DNA of 7,613 nucleotides from Aminipila sp051883075 (lineage in GTDB: Bacteria > Bacillota > Clostridia > Peptostreptococcales > Anaerovoracaceae), in assembly GCA_051883075.1 (NCBI GenBank), contig JBJETA010000153.1:1-7613 (forward strand), in the 5' to 3' direction. Shown here one piece after another: positions 1 through 6,348 of the stretch. Under the pieces are notes generated by a model, which had not been told where the DNA came from, did not search any database, and saw only the letters and a list, made by a program, of their open reading frames with translations. Within the stretch, counting starts at the first letter, position 1. Each line of letters starts with the position of its first letter. The translations under genes and the position numbers were made by a program.

Positions 1-3000
1 CCAGATTCTTTACGCTTTCCGCAAACCAGTCTGTATCTTTGACATCGCTGAAGTTTACTGCTTTTTTTGCAAGGTCTGCATCATAGTCAATCATATAGCT
101 TGAGAAATGATTCGTCGTAAAGCTTACTTTATTGTTCTTTGCATCATAAGAAGTAGGCATGTCTGTTTTTGCCCCGTCTTTATCCACATATCTTACGATT
201 AAGCCCGCTGCTGTTTCTCCGTTTCTGAGTGTATAAGGAAGAGATACCTGCACAGTGCCCTTTCCGAAATGTGACACATAAGAGTTTGCCGCAGTTGAAA
301 TATTCAGTTCAAAAGCAGGTCTGTTTTCCATTTCTTTTTTCTCAATCGTTATGCTGATGTCGCTTCCCGCAGTATTATCTGCAATAACTGAAAGTGCTTT
401 ATTATCTAAAATAATTGTACCTATTGAGGAATCAATTTTGAGCTGTACATCATCATTTTTTACAATTTCCTTAACCGCTGCCGTAGGAACCTTTACATCA
501 ATATCGCTTGTAGTAGAATCTCCCTTTACATCTACCGCAACCTCAGGTATCGCATCCTTTGAAATCTGCTCCTTTACTGCCGCAACAGCCTCCTTTACAG
601 CCTTGCTTATTGTGTCTGAAGAAACGCTTACTGAGGTTGAGCCGTTCTGCGTTTTTTCTGTTCCTGTAATTGCTGCGCTTGCAACATTTCCTTTTGTTGT
701 ATCATCTTTAGATACCGATACATTTACATCCTTTGAGGATGAAACGCTTACTGATGAAGAGCCTCCGCCGGATGAACCGCCAGATGAAGAACCTCCGCCT
801 TTATTTCCGCCGTCAGTCGGTTTTTCTTCAGGTTCTGTTATTTTTGGATTTATATTTTTTATTGCCATCAGATTGCAGGAATCGTTCTTATAGTAAATAG
901 TTCCGTCCCTGTCGCACACCAGACTGCATATGCAGTACTGTGACAAATCAGCTCCCGGCACAAACAGAGGATTTGATGTTCCTTCCTTTGTTTTCATATC
1001 AAATTCAATTACATCAATACCTCCCGGCTGCTTGTTATATGTTATATATACATAAACCTTTCCCGTCTCTTTTTCGTAAGCTGTTGAAAGAAGTGCACTG
1101 GTCTGAACATATCCGTCAGTAGCTATGCTCTGTATTATCTGCATATTTTCAACATCAATTATCTTGTATGAATGCCCGTCAGCCGCAAAGTTACTTGCTC
1201 CTGAAACACCTATAAATGCCANNNNNNNNNNNNNNNNNNNNNNNNNNNNNNNNNNNNNNNNNNNNNNNNNNNNNNNNNNNNNNNNNNNNNNNNNNNNNNN
1301 NNNNNNNNNNNNNNNNNNNNNGTAGCATAAGCTCCTGCCCAGTAGAAGCCTCCCAGTTTTGTAATCTTCCATGCGCATTTCTTTTCTTCAGTAGTATTTG
1401 ACGGATCTTCGTCAGTTACGGCAATACCGTAATAAACTCCATCCTTCACTTCAGAATTCCATGTTCCGCCGTAAATATATCCGTTATGGTAAGTAATAGG
1501 GCACAGAGTCTGTCCTCCTATCTTTTCACTTACCCACAGTGATTCCAGAGTATCTGCTCTGAGAGCCTGTACCTGTCCGTTTCCTACCGGTACAAACAGC
1601 ATTCCTTCGCCATAGGTAATCGGATTTAATGCAAAGCCTACATTGCCAACCATATCTTCACTTTCTGCAAGCTTTTCCCCTGTTTCTTTGTCTATTTTAA
1701 GTATCTTTTTTGCTACAGCGATATACAGATTGTCATTTACAATGATAGGAGGTGTCGGAGCGGCCGACCAGCCTGTACCGTATTTGACCGCCCACTTTAA
1801 AGCCGCCTCCGATACATTTTTGGCAGGTGCAGCATCTGTAACACCCATATTGTTTTCATTTCCACGGAAATTTGTCCATTCTCCCGTATACTGAGGAAGC
1901 TTGTTTTCATCTGCCTTAACCATATTGATTTTCAGATTTAAATCACTTCCGTCTTCACTTGAAAAACTTCCCGACTGTGTTATATATCCGTATTTTGTAG
2001 CTACATAACTGTATTCTGTTGTTCCTGCTGTAAGATTTGCAGCCTTTCCTTCACTGTCCAGCGTAATTCTCTCTCCGTTGCAGTCATATACTGCAATGGC
2101 CGTATCTCCGGGGTCTGCAGAGAATACTGCTTTATAGGAGCCTACTTTATTCAGATTTATCTTATACTCAGAAGTCAGCTTATTTTCATCCTCGCCTACA
2201 CTTACAGCTACTTTAACGGAATCCGCCGACTCGATGTTTACGCTGCTGTTTTCTTCACCGTTTACGGTAACTTTATAATCTGTTTTTGTTCCTACAGCAT
2301 TTATATCAAGTGTTTTTTCACTTTCAAGAACTGTTGCCGTATATTCCTTTTCAAGGCTGCTGAAAGCCTTGTCCATATACACATTTGCTTCACCGCCGGA
2401 TATACTCAGAGAGCTCAGGGTTGGCATCATATTTCTTGTAAATGTATAAACGACGCTCTGCTTTTCTTCATCAGAAGGTGTAACAGTAATATAAATCTTA
2501 TTAATACCGGCAGTCAGATTAATCCAGTTTGTAGATGTATGTGTATCCACATCCACTGCTTTTAAGGTTTTTTCGCTTCCGCTCTCACCTAATTTCACTT
2601 TTACTGCAGCATTTTCTTCAACCGTTTCAAGTGCAAATCTGAGCTGCAGGGCTTTATCGGTGCCTTCCGCAAGAGTATAATTTAAAGTATCCGTTTTAAA
2701 ATCATCTTTAAATATTGTTGTGCTTTCCATCTGTGAAGAAGTTGAACCTGTATAAATTCTGAGAGCCGAAAGACCTCCTTCTACCCCTTCCGGTTCATCT
2801 TCTTTGACATCCTGTCCTTCTATGGCAACCTTAAAGGTATAGGTTTCTGCAGGAGTGTTTGAGGCTGTTCCGCCTGCCTGATTATTCATGCTTGGCCAGC
2901 TTGGATCACCGCATTTTACGATAATGCTGTCTCCGTTTTCAACAGGGACATATGCAGTTCTCTTGTATTCGTTTTTCTCATCATCTGTATTCAGGAAATT

Positions 3001-3651
3001 TTTAACCAGAAAATTCTTATTTGAAGCGGTAGGTGTAATCTGCACGCTTGTTGTTTCTTCCGGCAGTGTCAGTGTATAAGAATGAACATCCTTTGAAAAT
3101 TCTTTATCAAGAGTTCCCGAAGAAAATGTAACAGCTTTAACCGTTTTATCATTGTTTGCCCATGAACCTCCCAGATCCTCACCATATCCGTGGAGAGTAA
3201 ACATTATTCTGATTTCATCTCCCGCTTCAAGCTTTCCGTTTTCAACAGTAAAGCCTGCAAAGCCCTCATTTGTGAACCAGTCATTCAGAGTTCCCATCCA
3301 GCCTGCTTCCGAGCTTCCGTTAAATTCTGCAAGGCCGTTTATTTCGCTTATATAATTACTTTCAGCCCCGGTCTGCTCTGCCTCAACGGTATCGAGTGCC
3401 GCCACCACAGAAGTCATCATTGTTGATTCATCATCAATATCTACCCATGTGTCCACCAAAGTGCCGGACCATGCCGGTTCCTCGTCACCGCTGTCTGAAT
3501 CTTCAGCACTTGTAAACGTAGTATTCTCTACTATAACGTGTACCTGGTTTTCATGTGTTTCATTGCTGCCTGCAAATGCCATATTGGGCACCATGCAGAA
3601 GCACATCATGAAAACCAGCATTAAGGATAAAACTTTTTTTGTTTTAAACAT
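1..3651 (-). CDS. Giant surface protein: DUF4430, cadherin-like sandwiches, PQQ-like beta-propeller, stalk and SLH; C-terminus outside the window and interrupted by an assembly gap
   Basis: I start it at ATG 3651 (MFKTKKVLSL, a normal signal-peptide opening). An in-frame GTG at 3666 is possible but has no good Shine-Dalgarno. Numbering from that GTG: signal peptide to about residue 32 (NMAFA, then GS). DUF4430 ~70-168, with AGWMGTLNDWFTNEGFAG, then LEAGDEIRIMFTLHG. Cadherin-like beta-sandwich segments ~174-284, 297-412 and 414-507. A PEGA-like sandwich ~510-583. Then a PQQ-like beta-propeller from ~592 (WTNFRGNENNMGVT, LYIAVAKKILKIDKETGE). The run of N at 1222-1321 breaks the propeller. Beyond it, minus-strand translation from 1219 to 1 is open for 406 codons: propeller blades (~1-122), a Gly/Ser linker (141-156), a Ser/Thr/Val-rich stalk, and an SLH start (FSDVKDTDWFAESVKNL) at the window edge. 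Propellers of this type often serve as binding scaffolds; the residues seen do not establish PQQ binding or enzymatic activity. It is probably wall-bound via SLH and last of the visible co-directional series. Confidence 0.88.
752..799 (-). repeat. Gly/Ser-repeat linker in the large surface protein
   Basis: Sixteen codons encoding GGGSSSGGSSGGGSSS, built from imperfect direct repeats of GGC/GGA and TCA/TCT codons. It separates the propeller from the stalk and SLH region and is followed by VSVSSS, a motif that recurs about 40 residues later. It most likely acts as a flexible spacer. Low-complexity DNA of this kind can also expand or contract and can disturb assembly. Confidence 0.8.
1222..1321. 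other. Assembly gap (100 N) inside the large surface-protein gene
   Basis: Exactly 100 N, the conventional length for a gap of unknown size. Coding on both sides is clearly beta-propeller sequence on the minus strand, but the two frames do not match across 100 bases. Read literally, the right-hand frame hits TAG at 1212-1210, while the true left-hand frame starts with GCA at 1219. If the gene is intact, the real missing length must leave remainder 2 on division by 3. The apparent stop is therefore an artefact and not evidence of a pseudogene. Confidence 0.95.
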
Positions 3652-3680
3652 CCTTCTTTTCCCCACTTTCTTTAAATTTA

Positions 3681-3716
3681 AGCCGGCAATGCTGTTTGAC
3701 GGCAGGCCTGCCGGCT
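3681..3716. terminator. GC-rich inverted repeat in the intergenic space, possible attenuator or bidirectional terminator
   Basis: AGCCGGCA (3681-3688) and TGCCGGCT (3709-3716) form a perfect 8-bp stem around a 20-base loop. Inside it lies a 14-base palindrome, CGGCAGGCCTGCCG (3700-3713), giving an alternative compact 5-bp hairpin with a GGCC loop. On the plus strand the repeat is followed by C and then six T (3718-3723), a good intrinsic-terminator profile. On the minus strand, where the genes are, it is followed only by TTAAATTT, a weak U-tract. It begins six bases after the stop codon of the 3722-4633 gene. No promoter-like pair is evident between it and the next start, so partial read-through is more likely than a full stop. 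Confidence 0.55.
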
Positions 3717-3721
3717 CTTTT

Positions 3722-4633
3722 TTACTCTGCCACTATGACGGAAAAACCGCCTACATCTACTCCCAGATCGCAGGTATACACCCACTCGACCTTATCTCCC
3801 TGTTTCAGCTGATACCGTGAACAGCCATAGTTAGGGAACCAGCCGTTTACTTTGTACATCCAGCCTGACAGCTCACCGCAGTCAAATTCATAAAGGTTGT
3901 TTATTCCCTCTATATACGCACTGTTATACATAGGAGTGTTTGTAAACTCCATGTGTATTTTGTTTTTCTTCATTTCCCTGAGAAGAAGATTGAATACACT
4001 CTCTCCTTCATAAAAGGTCACCGTCCGCTCAGCGTATATGACTCCGTCTTTAGGGACAAGCTCAACCTTTTCCTTATCCAGCCATGCCATGTTGTCGAGT
4101 ATGGTATCACAGCGCACCGATAAGGTGCAGGTAAGTTCCTTGTCGCTTATTGTAACGGTCTGAGGTTCAACAGGTACGGGCTTTCCTGCCGGCACAGGGT
4201 CTGTAAGGTACTTATCCTTTCCTGTAGAAGCATCAATCTTCATGCCGTTTGCTTCCGAGTAGCTCACATCACCCTTTACCACAGTTCCTGCCGAACCGCC
4301 TGCCATTTCCATTGCCAGCTTTACTTTTTCATCTGCTGTCATTGGTCTGCCGTCATCGCCGGAAGGTTTATTTTCTAAAGTTGCCTGCTCGCCTTTCAGC
4401 TTCACCTTATTCTCTTCACCTTCACCACTCTCAGTTTCATCAGCAGACTTACCCTTTTCGGCAACGGCCGCATCAGAGGTTTCTTCAGCCATTTCTGCAG
4501 AGGTTCGGATTTCATCGGTGTTTTGGATATTCCAACCTGACAGCCCCGGTGCATTTCCTCCCCACCAGAACGAAAATGCCAGTATCGCCAGTACGACAGA
4601 CCCTATAATTAATTTTCTTTTATGCTGTTTCAA
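3722..4633 (-). CDS. Membrane-anchored DUF4430 (transcobalamin C-terminal-like) protein
   Basis: A 303-residue protein starting at TTG (4633) behind a near-perfect Shine-Dalgarno and ending at TAA (3724-3722). The next in-frame Met is far downstream, past the export signal, so TTG is the credible start. Residues 1-7 are basic; ~8-24 (LIIGSVVLAILAFSFWW) form one hydrophobic segment with no lipobox Cys and no clear AxA site, so it is best read as an uncleaved signal anchor. Residues ~38-150 are a low-complexity acidic Ala/Glu/Lys/Pro stalk. Residues ~155-205 lead into a DUF4430 domain (~208-290): YEGESVFNLLLREMKKN, YNSAYIEGINNLYEFDCG, GWMYKVNGWFPNYGC, then QLKQGDKVEWVYTCDLG. The core matches the small beta domain of cobalamin carriers in pattern. 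Cys at 169, 175, 252, 271 and 288 may form disulfides outside the cell. It is coupled to the SLH-barrel gene upstream and followed, after a hairpin, by the large DUF4430/propeller gene. Family and topology are well supported; ligand is unknown. Confidence 0.93.
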   Translation of the reverse strand: MKQHKRKLIIGSVVLAILAFSFWWGGNAPGLSGWNIQNTDEIRTSAEMAEETSDAAVAEKGKSADETESGEGEENKVKLKGEQATLENKPSGDDGRPMTADEKVKLAMEMAGGSAGTVVKGDVSYSEANGMKIDASTGKDKYLTDPVPAGKPVPVEPQTVTISDKELTCTLSVRCDTILDNMAWLDKEKVELVPKDGVIYAERTVTFYEGESVFNLLLREMKKNKIHMEFTNTPMYNSAYIEGINNLYEFDCGELSGWMYKVNGWFPNYGCSRYQLKQGDKVEWVYTCDLGVDVGGFSVIVAE

Positions 4634-4637
4634 AATA

Positions 4638-4645
4638 CCCCTCCT
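4638..4645 (-). promoter_or_regulatory. Strong Shine-Dalgarno overlapping the upstream stop codon and selecting a TTG start
   Basis: The minus strand reads TAGGAGGGGTATTTTG: the TAG stop of the barrel/SLH gene (4646-4644) supplies the first two bases of AGGAGG, and TTG at 4633 follows six bases after AGGAGG. This arrangement decides the unusual TTG start and suggests translational coupling, since ribosomes terminating on the upstream gene sit on the initiation site of the next. Confidence 0.85.
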
Positions 4646-6311
4646 AAATCAGATTGGAAGCTACAAGCATGTTAAACAGCATCTGTGCGATTTCTGCTCT
4701 TGTTACAGCCTGTTTTGATTTTACTTCCATCACGCTGTCATCCAGAATATCTTCGTTGTAGCAGAAAGCCATGGAAGTCAGTGCCCAGCTGCTTACCTTC
4801 GCATAGTCGGTAAAGCCTGCCATAATATCTCTTGCCGCAGAAGTTTCCATGTTTGTATCCATGCCGCATAATGCTGCTGCCCTTGCAACCATAACTGCCG
4901 CTTCTTCGCGGGTAATGTTTCCTCCCGGATTGAAGCTGTCTGCCGAAAGGCCTTTGATGATTCCATAATCATACGCAGTCGCAATATAGCCGTAATACCA
5001 GCTGTTTTCCGGAACATCCTCAAAAATCTTTCTTCCCTCTGCGCTCAGTCCAAGTCCTTTAACAATAATGGCGGAAAATTCTGCCCTGGTCATTGTACTG
5101 TCCGGTTCGAAAGCATCTTCCGATTTTCCGTTTATTATGCCTCTTGCTGAAAGGGCTTCAACAGCAGGCTGGTTTTTATGTGCGCTTATATCTGAAAATG
5201 TTTTTCCGGCATACACGATTGTCTGTTTTTTAACATCCTTATTTCTTCCTTCAAGTCCATAGTCTGACGAAGTTTCATTTTTTTCATTTTCAATTTTTAT
5301 GCTGTCACTCATGCGGTAAAGGCTGTTCTTTCCTTCAAGAAGTCTTTTAGCGGCAACAATTCCGTAAAAGCCCTGTTCCGCCGCCATCTGGTTGGAACCG
5401 CTTCCGTCATAAGTATGTTTGAATCCCTTACCTTCTTCATAGTAGGTCATCAGATTGTCCAGCAGTGTATTTCCGTTTTTTACAAACCTTGAATCGTTGA
5501 TGTCAATGCCCAGTTCGCATAAAGCCACAAGCATCTGGACACAGCTTTCAGAGTTTTCGGTACCCCAGCTTGAAAAGCCACCGTTTTTATTCTGCTGCTT
5601 TGACATACATAAAAGAGCCTCTTCCGTAGCTTTTTTTACTTCCGCCCTGTCCTGGTATTTTGCCAGTGCCTGAAGCGCCATACCCGTTATATCCGGATCC
5701 GAAATGCCGTCACCCGAGCTTGCGGCTGCCGTGCCGCCAAACAGGGACCAGCCCCCGTCAGGCAGCTGGCAGTCAAGTATCCTCTGAATGTACATATCCC
5801 TTGTTGCCTGAGTTTCCGCATCCTTGTTTACAGGCATTTCGTAGCTTCCGCTGTCCAGGGCAATCAGCGCCCATATAGGTCCGTTCAGTCCCTGCCATAT
5901 GGTTTTGTCATAATCTCCAAGAGGAGTCAGAAGATTGTATCCAGCCACATTTGAAGGATCCTTGCCTATTGATGTAAGTGCTACGGTAAGCCTTGAATAC
6001 TCTGTATATTTTTTATTGTGAAGCACACCTCCGCATGCCTTTACATATTCTTCTACAGTTTTATAATAGTCCTGATAATACTGTTCCGGCACTTCATAGC
6101 CGCTTCTTGCAAGTCCCAGCACTGCCCATTCTCCGCCGATTGAACCCACCTGTGGGTCCTTAACGGTTTCATACATAAACTTTGCTGTAGAAGTTACGGC
6201 ATTATCCAGCTGTTTATTTTCTGAAGCATACGAGTTTACGGACAGCCCCATCACAATTGCTGTACACAGCAATGCCGATAATATTTTTTTCATAGTTTTT
6301 CTTATTTTCAT
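4644..6311 (-). CDS. Exported alpha/alpha-barrel (prenyltransferase/squalene-cyclase-repeat, intrinsic-factor-like) protein with three SLH repeats
   Basis: A 555-residue protein with an ATG start and TAG stop. Residues 1-29 form a classic signal peptide: basic MKIRKTMKK, a hydrophobic core, and SYA before the likely cleavage site. Residues ~33-330 are an alpha-helical toroid of the prenyltransferase/squalene-cyclase-repeat superfamily. It shows a QW-like motif (QLPDGGW, 182-188), a second degenerate one (QNKNGGF, 240-246) and helix pairs such as DITGMALQALAKY (207-219). No DxDD cyclase acid motif is visible, so an enzyme role is doubtful. The size and the DITGMALQAL helix resemble the alpha domain of animal intrinsic factor and transcobalamin. 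Residues ~331-370 are a charged linker. Three SLH repeats follow at ~371-421, 428-481 and 497-549, with TRAE (408-411), TREE (467-470) and TRAE (537-540). SLH triplets typically bind pyruvylated secondary wall polymer, which places the barrel on the cell wall. It sits between two DUF4430 genes. Domain calls are solid; cobalamin or other ligand binding is inference. Confidence 0.93.
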   Translation of the reverse strand: MKIRKTMKKILSALLCTAIVMGLSVNSYASENKQLDNAVTSTAKFMYETVKDPQVGSIGGEWAVLGLARSGYEVPEQYYQDYYKTVEEYVKACGGVLHNKKYTEYSRLTVALTSIGKDPSNVAGYNLLTPLGDYDKTIWQGLNGPIWALIALDSGSYEMPVNKDAETQATRDMYIQRILDCQLPDGGWSLFGGTAAASSGDGISDPDITGMALQALAKYQDRAEVKKATEEALLCMSKQQNKNGGFSSWGTENSESCVQMLVALCELGIDINDSRFVKNGNTLLDNLMTYYEEGKGFKHTYDGSGSNQMAAEQGFYGIVAAKRLLEGKNSLYRMSDSIKIENEKNETSSDYGLEGRNKDVKKQTIVYAGKTFSDISAHKNQPAVEALSARGIINGKSEDAFEPDSTMTRAEFSAIIVKGLGLSAEGRKIFEDVPENSWYYGYIATAYDYGIIKGLSADSFNPGGNITREEAAVMVARAAALCGMDTNMETSAARDIMAGFTDYAKVSSWALTSMAFCYNEDILDDSVMEVKSKQAVTRAEIAQMLFNMLVASNLI

Positions 6312-6319
6312 TTAACTTT

Positions 6320-6325
6320 CCTTCT
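6320..6325 (-). promoter_or_regulatory. Ribosome binding site for the barrel/SLH gene
   Basis: On the minus strand AGAAGG is followed by eight bases (AAAGTTAA) and then ATG at 6311. This supports the ATG at 6311 as the start rather than the in-frame ATG six codons later. The 37-base spacer upstream contains no terminator-like hairpin or obvious promoter, consistent with co-transcription from the preceding gene. Confidence 0.7.
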
Positions 6326-6348
6326 TTAACCCTTAAATCAGTTTGTTT

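Noticed and set aside
351..893. 180-codon plus-strand open frame rich in Thr/Ser/Phe/Pro
   Set aside because: It is the antisense shadow of the Gly/Ser linker and stalk of the minus-strand surface protein. It has no supporting ribosome site and no recognisable domain, and the opposite strand encodes a clear continuous protein that ends in an SLH start.
1210..1212. In-frame stop suggesting a pseudogene or gene end
   Set aside because: It arises only because the gap is padded to exactly 100 N. The correct frame resumes at 1219 and is open to the window edge.
1..1980. Propeller as a PQQ-dependent dehydrogenase
   Set aside because: The blades match the general PQQ-like repeat, but nothing visible indicates PQQ-binding catalytic residues or a cytochrome domain, and the protein is an SLH-type surface scaffold.
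3449..3820. Plus-strand open frame crossing the intergenic hairpin
   Set aside because: It overlaps the starts and ends of two well-supported minus-strand genes, has no domain, and has a terminator-like hairpin with a T-run in its middle.
4644..6311. Barrel protein as a terpene cyclase or protein prenyltransferase
   Set aside because: It is exported and wall-anchored, and I see no DxDD acid motif or zinc-ligand pattern. The fold family fits, but the catalytic signature is absent.
6312..6348. Cobalamin riboswitch or promoter ahead of the barrel gene
   Set aside because: The spacer is only 37 bases, far too short for a B12 riboswitch, and shows no B12-box-like element or clear -35/-10 pair. 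Any such element would lie upstream of 7613.
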